From positions 117,527,001-117,591,000 of the forward strand of contig CM032233.1 of NCBI GenBank assembly GCA_019009955.1: a DNA stretch of 64,000 nucleotides. Direction: 5' to 3'. The DNA comes from Riptortus pedestris. Its lineage: Eukaryota > Arthropoda > Insecta > Hemiptera > Alydidae. Positions 23,444 to 34,449 of the stretch are shown piece by piece (within the stretch, counting starts at the first letter, position 1; each line of letters begins with the position of its first letter). Under the pieces are notes generated by a model. That model made no database searches. It was given only the letters and a program-made list of their open reading frames with translations, and had not been told where the DNA came from. Made by a program: the position numbers and the translations under genes.

Positions 23444-26405
23444 GATCGTTACCAAACGTTAATAGCTGAAATCGGACCAGTGGGAGGGGTGGTTTAGAGG
23501 GGGGATTTTCGAAAATTTGAAATATCTCTGTTACCATACGTCGGATCAAAACATTGTATAGAACCAATCTTATTGTAAATTAAATTTACTATAAATATTG
23601 TTCTATACATTTATTCCCTATCTTGAATACTAACCGAGATATTTGCAATTTTGTTAATTGTGGGCCGATAACGGAGCTAGTTCGGCCATTTGCTGTAACT
23701 GTTTGGCTCTCGTATGAAGATTTCTCTATTGTATAACTTCAGTTGGGAAATCTGCTTAGTTTACGCAGCCCCTGCGTGACGGACTTTTATTATATTGGTT
23801 CATAAAAACAGTGTTTCAAGAAGACTCATACAGAATAATAGAAGGACTCAGTATTTAATATAAAAATAAGTATTTTTGATGAGATTGATATAATACCATC
23901 CAAAATGTTGCAAAGGTGTCTTACAAAAATAAAGTCCGTCAGACAGAGGCTTCATTCAAGCAGATTTCCCATGTGTGTCATGTATTTGCATTTATCTCAA
24001 AATGTAAAAGTTCAATGAGACCAGTAATTGGTATTTAGGCTTCAAATAAAGTGCTTCATAAAATAACAGCATATTGTTAGTATGAAATGAGTAGGAGTGG
24101 GGGGTTTACTGAATTCCGAAAACTAGAAAATGCAAATATCTTGGTTAATCAAGGTATTGAAAAAACCTATATAACAGCATTTATAGAACATTACATTTGC
24201 AATAAAGCTGATTCTACACAATTTTTCGATCCGATGCATAAATTGTGGAAATTCTCCACCTCTAAGCCATCCCCCCCTCCCACTGGTCCGATTTTAGCCG
24301 TTAACGAACTTCATCTTCCTTTTTACATTAAAAGTTTAAATGTCGAGTTTGATAATGATGAGACAAAAATTGGGACCGCTAGAGAGACAAATATATATAT
24401 ATATATAAAATTTTGAACGAACCTCATTTTCGTTACCTCCTAGGTAGGATTAATGGACATTTGAAGAAATATTTCGAAAATCCCATCATGAGTACAATCT
24501 CGAAAGCTGATTTCCCCTAAGGGGAACATATAAAATATATACATAATATACTGTTTATATTGTCCAATACTAATAAATAGAGAATACGTTTTGTATACCA
24601 CTGAAAAACAGATCAGAAAAATCAATGCCATGGTATACTTTGAAAAAAAATAATGATATAGAGTATATTCTACATTCATTGAACTACGTCTTTCAGTAAA
24701 TTTTATTGAAAACTATAAATAGAATACTATCTTAATAATGATACTATACCAAAAAACTGTTAATTAATAGTTATAAAAAATCATTAATACATCAACTAAT
24801 GGTATTAATAATTTTTATAATAAGTAAAAACAATTGTAATAAGATAATATAAACTGCTAATTTATAAAATATTGCAATACATCTAAGATTAAATAAGCAT
24901 AATCTATTACTTTTCAATATTTAGAATTGAACTTATTTTTTTCAGTTGACATTATTCCTGAAACAAAAACATGGACAGTAATAGACGTCGACTACAGTGA
25001 CTACATAGTGCTGTACAAATGCAGTATGATATCAGGTAATTATTTCAATCTAATATAAATCTCAATAAGAATTGTTCATTAAAACATGAATTACTTTGGA
25101 ATATGAAAAATATTTACAAGAAAAACTAACTAATTACAAAGAAGTATTTTAGAACTAATTTTAATAATTTTTACATTGAAGAAAAATGTTTTAACCAGCC
25201 AAAATGTTTTAGCTAATGCAATTAAAAATATATTTTGCACCTTAAAAAAATATGTTCATGTTAATTTTAGTCTGATTTTTTTAAAAGAAAAAAATAAATA
25301 ATTAAATCGTATTGGGGATACATCTCATTAATATAATAAATGTGGATACATATAGGCACGAATGTGACTTTTAATCAAAAAGTTGAAAGTACAAGTTAAA
25401 AACTTAAGTCAAACAGAACAAAAAAAATTAAAATTATTTCACATAACAACTTCATAGCACAAAAGCTGAGATGATCAAAAACTTTTCTGGGAATGAAGAA
25501 ATAGTAACAACAATCCATTTTAAACAAAATAGTTAAAATATTCAAAATATTGGATGGGGAAAGTTAATATCTGCATTATCCATTGACTACCTTGACCACC
25601 AATTTTAGGTATAATATGAGAATATTCTATAGTAAGTCCATTCTTAGTTCTTATGCCAAGTTAATTACTGTCTTAGTTCTACTAAGACCATTCCAAGGTC
25701 CATGGTTCTAGAGCTTTCCTTTTGACTTAGTAGATATGAATGTACTAACACAATGGAATAATATTGATTATATTTAACACAATTTACAATGGCATAAGAT
25801 CATGTAACGTTTCTTCTAAAACATGGGTGTATTTCATATTTCCCTATGGTATAGAATGTTTAATGCTTCATCACTAAATTTCAGCAATTATGATGCACAT
25901 CCAAAGTGATTAACCAATGGCCACCAAAAATCTCGTCCGTAATATTTTCTTAGGGTACATTTAAATTATAAAGTAAACCATTTTATAAGCAATCACTGGT
26001 ATCTATCCTCCTGATATTAATATGGAATTAAAGTGTGTCTGTCCATACAGACATAGTAGTAAAGAATTAAAAGCTTTTTTTATTCAGTTTTACATTATTT
26101 AAATTTCTCACCTGTTTGATGTGCCAAACAATGTAAAAGTTCTTATTATTAAATAGAAGTAGAAGTAGATAATTTTATTAATCCCCTACTATCCTAAAGT
26201 ACTTATAATAACAATAGAAATGTGTCATAAATTTATATTTTCAAGTTTGTATTTATTTGTTCTAGAGGAATCTCAAATTTGGGTAAGAAATCCAGAGTTA
26301 ACTTTTGATCTAGAAGAGACTCCAGCAGCGATAGCAGAAGCAATAAAAAAGATCAATTTGAAGCCTTCTGATTATAATTTGAAAAGAGAATTCCACTGCT
26401 TATAA
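19674..26405 (+). CDS. Secreted lipocalin (apolipoprotein D / bilin-binding type), complete
   Basis: Five coding exons: 19674-19796, 21277-21404, 22783-22859, 24946-25035 and 26266-26405. Together they are 558 nt and encode 185 residues, the usual size for an insect lipocalin. The ATG follows directly on a splice acceptor (TTTCTTTGCAG), so a noncoding 5' exon must lie upstream. The first exon encodes a signal peptide ([16 protein letters not shown], cleavage probably near residue 23), then GICPEI. Exon 2 starts ATGSWYLYG, the lipocalin GxW motif; later exons carry [18 protein letters not shown] and [12 protein letters not shown]. The four cysteines (ICP, SKC, YKC, FHC) are placed for the two family disulphides, 1-3 and 2-4. 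Secreted carrier of a small hydrophobic ligand by family; the ligand is unknown. AATAAA lies at 26419. It shares intron positions and phases with the lipocalin at 462-7725, but the proteins are well diverged, so the duplication is old. Confidence 0.88.
20323..21195 (-). repeat. Family H copy, complete, with two TA arrays
   Basis: Lies in intron 1 of the second lipocalin. It begins TTTTTAGCAGATTTACCTTA and ends GCTCCTGTAAGATGGACT (- strand head). TA arrays at 20456-20496 and 20731-20833; the second is unusual for the family and is interrupted by TGTGT. Confidence 0.8.
21405..22782. other. Lipocalin intron, no repeat recognised
   Basis: AT-rich intron sequence. A frame at 21685-21897 is open but has no family features. 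Confidence 0.4.
23277..23785 (-). repeat. Family H copy, short complete form
   Basis: 509 bp from TTTTTAGCAGATTTTCCTTA to GCAGCCCCTGCGTGACGGAC. The TA array is 23404-23438. The segment between array and internal block is partly deleted (GATCGTTACCAAACGTTAAT). Confidence 0.85.
23935..24526 (+). repeat. Family H copy, diverged
   Basis: Head TCCGTCAGACAGAGGCTTCA. Short TA run 24391-24406. 3' end GATTTCCCCTAAGGGGAAC, where both hairpin arms changed together (TTTCCCCTAAGGGGAA), so pairing is kept. Confidence 0.75.
25036..26265. other. Last intron of the second lipocalin, nothing recognised
   Basis: AT-rich, no shared repeats, no coding frame of note. Confidence 0.4.
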
Positions 26406-26429
26406 GTTTAAGCTTTTAAATAAAAAGAA

Positions 26430-27220
26430 GTTGTGCATAAATTTAAAGTGTTTAAGTTGAGAAACTTGTTTTTTTTTTTATTTATTTACTTTTGTATAAA
26501 ACTAACTTGATTATTCATTGAACACAAATTTTAGTGTACGCAATATTGAGCCTATTTCCCAATAATTGTTTTAAAATATGTACATTTTAAACAAAAATAT
26601 TAAGCCATTAAAAAAAAATTGTAAGGATTAAATGAAACAAACGAAAAAATCAAATCTAAAATAATAAGCAGCAATCTGAAGTTGATTTTCATCCTTTTTC
26701 AATTGACTATCTGACGTGTACTAAAGTTTTTAGAGGACCTGAGCTCTTGCAGTGACCAGCATTGACAGTTAATTTATCGTGGATTCCAGGCTTCCCCAAT
26801 TGGGATGCTCAAACCCATATCACTAGGCTACATTTTCCTCTCCTAATTCTCTTCCTACTCCTCTTGGTGGACCATATAACATCTTCTTACAACATGTGCC
26901 AACCAACTGTCTTTCATTTATGATAACACAGATAATGTTGATTTTGCCGTACGATTTCATTTGTACCGATTTTCTAAGATATGACATCTGTGCTACCTCC
27001 AAATACCTTTTATTGAACCCTGTTTTCTTTTGTGCAAATCCACGATTCACTGCAAAATGTGACCACAGGTATAATCACTGCCTAGTTTTTCTTTCCAAAA
27101 GAGGTTCTTAAATCAGTGAGTTTATGAAGGTTATGATCTCTTCAAAAAATGTAATTTTAATTCCTGAGTTATTGTTCTCCATTACTATTCCCCTGAGATA
27201 ATTATTTTGTATATATGTTA
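26430..27220. other. Intergenic, nothing recognised
   Basis: Downstream of the lipocalin polyadenylation signal. Short frames without family features. Confidence 0.35.
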
Positions 27221-27221
27221 G

Positions 27222-27650
27222 TGGGTTGGCAGCAGTGGACTAAGGCGTGGGTACATCTACCACTATCAGTAAGCTGAAGGTAAAAATATGATCAGGTTCG
27301 ATCCATGCCAAAGGAGAATATTAGTTCACGAGGTCTCTAACAGAGTGGGTTTGTGTCGCAGTGCTTATGGATCAGTGGGAATCTAAAGGGTATATACGTC
27401 TAACAGCCCCTCGGGACGACTACTGATTATGACTCTCTTAACTCCTGTCCACAGGTAGGCTGACAGTGTGAAGTAGCCACAGAACCTCTGGGTACAATGG
27501 GACCTGCCAGTCTACTGTAGACAACTCATTCTAGGTCCCCCTTGGATAAAGGGGGCTGTACCACGAGCTGATCACTCACTATGTAAAAACTCCGATCACA
27601 AATCCCTTGAGTCTCTCTCGGGGCGGCTAAGGATCTTAAAGGTCTATAAT
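27222..27650 (+). repeat. Probable second tRNA-derived SINE family
   Basis: A-box-like AGTGGACTAAGGCGTGGG at about 27235 and a near-perfect B-box GGTTCGATCC at about 27296, about 60 bases apart. A GC-richer body follows (CTTGGATAAAGGGGGCTGTA, GGGCGGCTAAGGATCTTAAA). It is a single copy in this window, so the call rests on the promoter-like boxes and base composition. Confidence 0.4.
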
Positions 27651-27657
27651 GAAAACC

Positions 27658-27778
27658 AATATATATATATACCTAATTTTCGGTAGTATCGATGGACATT
27701 TGAAGATTTTTTTTTTTTTTGAAAATCGTGTCAAGAGCACAACCTGAATATCTGAGGTTGAGGGAAATCTGCTTAAAG
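27658..27778 (+). repeat. Family H 3'-end fragment
   Basis: TA run, then GGTAGTATCGATGGACATTT and a 3' end GAGGGAAATCTGCTTAAA. The hairpin is lost on one side. Confidence 0.65.
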
Positions 27779-28326
27779 TTCTTGTTGAATTGTTTATACT
27801 GAATACTGCATGAGCCAGTTGTATAAGCTACTACCTGTATTTATTTTTATTCTTCTTCAGATGGCCAGCTCTAAGATGAAATTCAACAGAATAGGCACAA
27901 ACTGATCTCCTTACATTTGACCAATGGTAATCTGAAAGCTATCGAGCACCAACTCCCATTTTCCTTACAAATAGTCCTTACCAGAGACATCCTCACAAAT
28001 TTAGGTAGAAACTCCCAGTAAGAGTAGTGACTGCAATAAATTTAGCCAGTCTACATTATCATAAAAGTTCCAGTAGTCAACAAAGATAGTGTTGATGAAC
28101 ACTATACCCTCTACCATATGGCTAATACCCACTAACCTTATACAAATAGCAACTAACAAGATCTTGTTTTAGGTGGTGAGTAGTGTTACTTCAATAACTC
28201 TTGCTTCTCAATTTCTTTAACATTTCATTAATAAGGGTCATAATTTCATCACCCATATTCGGTTGCTCTCGCATACTTACAGTTTTGAAAGAATTCATGA
28301 TTGATAGTAAAGGATTGTTGGGTACC

Positions 28327-28600
28327 GGCTAAAGTGTTCAATCCATCAAAGAAGAGTGTATTTTTGTGCTGACAGTGTTGGATACCATTGATATCCTTCC
28401 GCAGAGAAATATTGCTACAGAGAGAGATACTACTACTTTAAAAAAAAATCCATTTTCTTTAAGATGTGATTTCCACACAATTTGGTCATATCTCCCTGCA
28501 CTCTCTGCAACAATATTGCTCTGAAGGAGGATATCAATGGTAACTGAAACACCACAAAAATACACTCATCTTCTTGACAGATTGAGTACTACTTTAGCAG
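28327..28600. repeat. Imperfect inverted repeat, ~85-bp arms
   Basis: The arm at about 28335-28412 (GTGTATTTTTGTGCTGACAG, ACCATTGATATCCTTC, AGAAATATTG) is the reverse complement, with mismatches, of the arm at about 28508-28595 (CAATATTGCTCTGAAGGAGG, ATATCAATGGTAACTG, CACAAAAATACACTC). The spacer is about 100 bp. No target duplication or coding frame explains it. Confidence 0.65.
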
Positions 28601-28989
28601 ATACCCAATTATTCTTTACTATCATTACCAGTGGCTAACCAACGTCCGGAAGAATTAATTTATGTTCATTTTTGACTGTTCTTCACACCATGATAAGGAA
28701 TGAATTAAATTATTGACACCAGAAGTATAAAAAATCCACTATTGAACCTTGGGCGAACCAAGTGTTTTTTTTTTCTTGGCAAGGCTATTGTCATGTTGAC
28801 AAATTGGCTTTTCATGTCCATTTTCACATTGTTTGGTAGCCACTAAACACCCTTTTAGCTGTAGGAGATAAGTAACTTCTTCCTCAATTTTGGGCAAATC
28901 CCAAATTAAGAAATGCCCCCAGCAATCTAGCAACAGCCAGCCCCAAATGGGAATTCTGCAAATGTGATAAGCGACAATTGGTTTTTCAT

Positions 28990-29465
28990 TAGGTACTTAA
29001 CACTAAAAAAATTTTGTTCAACTCGTTGGAGGGAAGGCCGTGCACTCCCCTTGTAAGTCTTTTGTATGGAGTATACTGCTTCACGTGAGCGAAAGTTGGA
29101 CTCTCTAAAAAAGGAAATATAATAGGTTGGAAGCAATGGAAATGTGGATCTGGCATAGAATCACTAGAACAACTTGGCCATAAAAAAAAATCCAACATGG
29201 AAATTCTAAATGAGGTAAGTGAGCACAAAAGTCTTATAAAGGCCATGGAAAAAAAGAGAGTGAAACTTCTTGGGCGTATCATAAGGCACAACAACTTCAT
29301 TTCTAATATATTTGAAGGTAAGATATAAGAAGAGGAAGGCCTATAAAATCCTATTTAGAAGATATCAAGCACCTTATGGATTTCGGTGAGTATAGCAATA
29401 TGAAAACAGCAGCTTCCGACACAATGGATGCAACTACAAGGCGTAGCCTTTAGATCATGATGATG
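28990..29465 (+). mobile_element. Decayed LINE 3' end (RTE/CR1-like)
   Basis: Broken frames give MEMWIWHRI, KSLIKAMEKKRVKLLGRIIR then HNNFISNIFEG and RPIKSYLEDI, the usual end of such LINEs (METWIWRRM...FFGHVMRHN.FI..IFEGKI.GKRPRGRPR). It finishes in a short GATGATGATAAT tail at 29458-29470, immediately before the Tigger element. Confidence 0.6.
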
Positions 29466-29471
29466 ATAATA

Positions 29472-30532
29472 CAGTCAAACTTGTTTATAACGAGCTCGGA
29501 TTTAACGAGAACTTGGATTTATCGAGGGAAGCAAGAATATTTGGTTGGATCAATGTTAAGTCTATGGAACAGAAGTCGCTTTTAACGAGCAAGACCCGGT
29601 TTTAGTGAGCAATATTTTCCTGTCTTGCAATCATTTTTCTCGAGGAATCATAACAAGTTTCAAGTGCCACTTCCGTAAGCAACTGATTTTGATGACTCTG
29701 GACCGAAGAGATAGAAGTGGAACAGCATCAAATACCAATGTCAACTTGCTGGAAGCAATACGTTTGATGAACGATGCATGGGAAAATGTCATATCAACAT
29801 GCATCACCAAGTGTTTCCATAATGCTGGATTGGAGAGTTGTCAAGACAGTCAATCCACTGAGGAAGATGGGGTTGACAATTTCATACAAACTGCAAATTT
29901 GGAAATTACCAAAGAAGAATTTCAAAACTATGTATCCATCGACAACGAACTGATGACCTCAGATGTACCAACCACCGAAGTATATTGTAGCTGATGTAGT
30001 ACTAGCGAATTCAGCGGAAAAACATGACTAAAGCGATGAGGACACTGATGAATATGAAAAAAGTGAACCACCCCCAACTTCTTCTACGATGACGGAGTTC
30101 ACTGAAAAAATGCAGATCTTTTTTGAAGCGAGGGATGTCAGTGATGATGTTTTTCGGGCTATGAGTCTTCTCCGAAGAACAATGGCACAGGAAAGACACA
30201 GGGAACGACTTCAGAATAAGATAACAAACTATTTTAAATATGTAGATAAATGAAAAAAATAAATGTTTTGGTAAGAATCTTTTCCTTATTTTTTTTTTCC
30301 ATTTATTGTATCTTTCCTTTAAGACTGTAGCGCAACTTTGTCATTAAATTAAGAAAAGTATTTAATTAAAGTAAGTATTAATTAAATTTTAAGTAAACTC
30401 AATCATATGACCTCACAAGCCCCCCCCCTTTCTGGTGGCATGCCTGTCTTAAGGACGCGTTTATTACAAGCACTCGGATTTAACGAGTAAATGTTACAGT
30501 CCCTTCGTGCTCATTATAAACGAGTTCGAGTG
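29472..30532 (+). mobile_element. Tigger/pogo-type DNA transposon, internally deleted
   Basis: Ends CAGTCAAACTTGTTTATAAC and TTATAAACGAGTTCGAGTG are imperfect inverted repeats flanked by TA (29470-29471 and 30533-30534). The interior keeps only the last part of a pogo transposase. The bulk of the DDE domain and the CENP-B-type DNA-binding part are gone, so it is non-autonomous. Confidence 0.75.
29605..29991 (+). pseudogene. C-terminal piece of a Tigger/pogo (CENP-B-related) transposase
   Basis: The frame reads GIITSFKCHFRKQLIL, LLEAIRLMNDAWENV and STCITKCFHNAGL, then an acidic tail. This corresponds to the QPLDQGII.TFK..YR...AI..L..AW..V...TI.NCFRKAGF region near the end of Tigger transposases. 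The catalytic residues lie upstream in intact proteins and are missing here. A stop follows VYCS, and related coding-like sequence continues to about 30240. Confidence 0.65.
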
Positions 30533-30534
30533 TA

Positions 30535-31115
30535 TATGTATGTATATCCTGAGCTACATGGATTAAAAACGGAGTTTGATTTGGGGGGGGGGGTATTTAA
30601 AGGATAGGGTGATATATAGCATATAAAGGTGTCACCAATAAACCCACTCTGAATTCTAGTTTTTGTAAGCAGAAATGAAGCTAGTTATGACCCATTAATA
30701 AAATAAACTAAATAACACTACTGAACTAATATGAGGTGGTAGACGGGATAAAACCTGAATTGGTGCAAAAAAAAAAAACAGATAATAATACTCACAACCA
30801 TTCGTTAAATCACCACCTTTCACTTATAGGTACAGCAAGTGAATGCCTGTACAGTAAGGAAATTTTTGTGTCGTAGGTGAAAATGGAGGGGCAATTTCAT
30901 CTAAAAATTACTCATTTATTTATTAATAAACAAGGGTTCCACAATGCGAACCATAGCATAAATTAATCCAATATTTATATTTCCATAGGAAACCCTTTTT
31001 ATGTTTTCCTGTCAATGATGGGTAATACAGCTAACAATATTTAAGGTTAAGACTGTTTTTGTACCATCTAGTGATTTCGCCTGACAGAAACCATTATAAA
31101 AATTGGAATAGCCAG
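30535..31115. other. Gene-free stretch
   Basis: A G-run at 30581-30592 and a poly-A near 30768. Nothing else recognised. Confidence 0.3.
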
Positions 31116-31189
31116 TAGTGGGTAGGCAGTACTGCAATAATATATACGGGTATACAATCAATCAGTCATTACTGGTTGTTTATCGAGAG

Positions 31190-31620
31190 CACATTGCAAG
31201 TATTTTTGATTTGCTATATCCTTCCATCCCCCTACAACAAACCATAGAGATTCTGAAAAGCAAGACTCAACAACTTATACAGCAACAAATACATCCAAAA
31301 ACCATTTTATAAAAGAGTTACTTCTGCTTCAACAATGAAATATAAATTTCTTCCAGAGAGATACCCAACTTCACCTATTTTAGCTGAAATATTCTTACAT
31401 CACTTAGAATACATACACATTCCAAACCTGATGATGAAATACAAAATAGTGCATTACTTTAGGATTGTAGATGACACATTTTGTTTTACTAAGGCTGAAA
31501 GTACAGAAGACAATCTAAACAGAATATACTCTAATATAAAATACACAATGGAAACATAACAAGGTAGAACCTTAAATTTCCTGGACACCACAATCAGCAC
31601 AAAAAAAACACTCCGTTATT
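31190..31620 (+). pseudogene. Penelope-like reverse transcriptase fragment
   Basis: Frames with stops give LLYPSIPLQQTIEIL, SYFCFNNE and RYPTSPILAEIFLHHLEYIH, then YFRIVDDTFCF (RT active site, VDD) and TLNFLDTTI. This order (LYPSIP..ETL, YF.FN...Y, SP.LAEIFL.HLE, YFRYVDDT, LNFLDLTI) is that of Penelope-like elements. At least three stops and one frame change show it is dead, and the GIY-YIG nuclease part is not present. Confidence 0.6.
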
Positions 31621-31917
31621 AAACCTGTACTTATGTATGGGTGTAGACATGGACTTTGATGGGTACATTGGAAACAAAGGTTGAAAGGTTTGAGTGCAAG
31701 GTTGCGATTATATCTGAAACGAGACAGCCAATTTCACATGATATGTAAGCTAAGACGTTAAAATGAGCGAGAAATGTTGCAAGAAGCAACCCTACCAGGT
31801 CCCTATACAAGACAATGGAGGGTACCCTGCCACAAGGGAGACCAAAGAGTTCCACGTAGTGGACTGGAATGCCATCACCCATGATCTCCAAGATCTGTAA
31901 AGCCAACAAAATATATA

Positions 31918-32826
31918 CGAGGTGCGGCTATTAAATAACGAGACTGACGCTGTAAAACATTTTATTTTTATTTCATACATTTTTACTTATTATCACCTTC
32001 AATATACACCCCTCCTTTATCCCTACAACGCTCCATGCGAACCTTCCATTGTTCGAAACAGTGCTGGAAGTCTTTTTCTGTCAGCTCCTTCAGGACGCGT
32101 GCCGCTTTCTCTTTCACAGCTTCAACAGACTCAAATCTTGTTCCTTTTAATGCAGATTTCACCCGTTGAAAATGACCCAAACTTACTGGAAAGGATAATA
32201 ACATGTGACGAATCATGGTTTTTTATGTATGATCCTGAAACAAAGCGCCAATCCATGCACTGGAAGAGCCCATCTTCACCGAGAGCCAAAAAAGCTCGAA
32301 TTTTCGATATTCATGGGATTGTGAACCTTCACTGGGTTCCTGAAGGTCGAACGATTAATCAACATTACTACCTTCACGTTCTTGCTGAACTCCGCGAAAG
32401 AATAAGGAAAAAACGACCTGAATTGTGGAAGGACAAGTCATGGGTTCTCCACCAAGACAATGCGCCGGCTCATTACGCATTGTCTATTAAGAGGTTTCTA
32501 GCCAAATTCAGCATCCCAGTGTTAGACCATCTACCTTATTCGCCGGATCTTGCACCGTGCGACTTCTATCTGTTTCCTAAGGTGAAATCTGCATTAAAAG
32601 GAACAAGATTTGAGTCTGTTGAAGCTGTGAAAGAGAAAGCGGCACGCGTCCTGAAGGAGCTGACAGAAAAAGACTTCCAGCACTGTTTCGAACAATGGAA
32701 GGTTCGCATAGAGCGTTGTAGGGATAAAGGAGGGGTGTATATTGAAGGTGATAATAATTAAAAATGTATGAAATAAAAATAATATGTTTTACAGCGTGAG
32801 TCTCGTTATTTAATAGTCGCACCTCG
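31918..32826 (+). mobile_element. Mariner element with a fold-back structure
   Basis: Ends CGAGGTGCGGCTATTAAATA and TATTTAATAGTCGCACCTCG are flanked by TA (31916-31917 and 32827-32828). The left ~250 bp (31918-32166) is an inverted copy of the right ~245 bp (32582-32826), including the transposase C-terminus. The usual 5' part, with the helix-turn-helix end of the gene, is replaced by it. Total 909 bp against about 1.3 kb for an intact mariner. Confidence 0.85.
32167..32761 (+). pseudogene. Mariner transposase, N-terminus lost
   Basis: The frame carries the whole catalytic core: CDESWFF (first Asp codon at 32207), VLHQDNAPAHY (second Asp at 32456) and YSPDLAPCDFYLF (third Asp at 32561). The last two are separated by 34 residues, the DD34D mariner signature. 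The core frame is uninterrupted to GGVYIEGDNN. The first ~150 residues, with the DNA-binding helices, are missing, because the upstream DNA is the inverted 3' end. The open frame that runs on to 31922 is therefore a chance fusion. Confidence 0.85.
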
Positions 32827-32960
32827 TATATATATATATATATAGTTTTAAACAAACCTCATTTTTGTCATTTCTAGGTAAAATCGATGAGTATTTGAAG
32901 ACATTTTTTTGGAAATCAAGTCATGAGTAGAATCTCAATAGCCTAAGGGAGATCTGCTAA

Positions 32961-34440
32961 CATGACAAGAAAAGAAAGACTCGCCAAGAGGAACAGTTAT
33001 TAGTTGTACTATGATAACAGACAGAAAAATTGATGAAGAAGGTAGTTTACTTTAAAAAATAAACAACTAAAAATAAGGTTAAGATAAATAAAAAATAAAA
33101 TTAGAAACACTTGCCAATAAACATATACCATGAAAATAAATACGCCATTAAGAAAATCCAACATGACATCAAAAAGAATACTTCATTACCGGCATCAAAC
33201 CCAATAATACATCAGAAAGGACAAATTACCTGAAGAGACATAAAGAAATCAATGCCCTGAGAAAAACAAACATCCCTTGGTGAAATGTAAACAACCACTA
33301 CCTGACCATTGGACTACATAAAACAGAAGCTTTGTACTACTCAGTACAATTTTCAGCAGGCTTGAAAATAGTGCACTTGCACCAAAAGTGCTGGTCACGT
33401 GTCGATAATAAGCCAGTAATGCTACAGTCAAATCTTCTATTCAAAGATTTGACAATAGAATTAAAAAAAATGTATAGACTCATTCTGAATGCTTAAGATC
33501 CCCAATTTTAAAATAAGCTATTTAAATGCTTTTAGAAAATGTCCTATAAGCTGATTGTAGAAAATAAAATAAAGTTTATTTTGAATAAACGTCATACAAC
33601 TAAACCAAAAAAAACCTGTAACTATTTTATGTCATGTGTCTTCATGTCATAAAAAACTACAACAAAAAGGTAAAAAATCTATTATATTTCTACAAATTTT
33701 GTTATAATACAATTGATGAAAATAATTAAAATAACATAAAATAAAAACAACCTTACCTCATTAAAATCTAACAATGATACAACAACCTAATTAATAATAA
33801 CAAAGAGTACATTCTTTATGGCTTAAATCAGGATTTAATTTTTTTTTTTAAATGTATATTTACTAGATAAATCATTTTGAAAAAAAAAATGGCATCAAAT
33901 TAAACTTAATTATCTAAAACCAATAACAAATAACAAAAATGTATTCCTCATGACTCAAGTCAATTGATTATTTTTGAACTGTTCCTCTATATTATAAATA
34001 AATTTAACCAAATACAGTAATCACAATATTTTTCTAGTTCTTAAATCAATTATATAATTAATAGTAAGTAGTAAATAATGTGTATAATTATGGTAGTGGC
34101 ACAGTACTAATAAAAATCTCTAACAATTAGAGAAAAAAAATAATCACAGTCAGTAGGGTAATACTCAGTAGCAAAAATGTTGATAAATAATTCAGATACA
34201 TTAGTTGGAATTTTCCCAAAACAAAAACCAAATATCTTGGGTCTATGAAATCTATAGCTTGAATTAAATCCTCGTATTACAACCGAATATATTACATTTT
34301 TTTTTTCTTAAGATTAGAATAATTTTCACAGTAGTCTGTTGTAAATTAATAAACTTAAAAATTTAAAGTTTCAGTTATATACAATAAAAAAAAATATCTC
34401 TATGCATCTATTTAATTTAATAAAGCAATGAATAACTTAT
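32961..34440. other. Gene-free stretch before the p31comet stop
   Basis: AT-rich, with A-runs. It probably includes the 3' untranslated part of p31comet; I could not choose among several AATAAA/ATTAAA-like signals on the - strand. Confidence 0.35.
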
Positions 34441-34449
34441 GTTTGTGTA

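Larger units (their letters stand above)
31905..32960 (+). repeat. Family H 3' fragment with a mariner in its TA run
   Basis: The TA stretch at 31911-31917 continues after the mariner at 32827, followed by CCTCATTTTTGTCATTTCTA and an end CTAAGGGAGATCTGCTAA at 32960. Confidence 0.6.

Noticed and set aside
31922..32166. N-terminal 80 residues of the 279-codon mariner frame
   Set aside because: This part is the inverted 3' end of the mariner read backwards; only the part from about 32167 is transposase.
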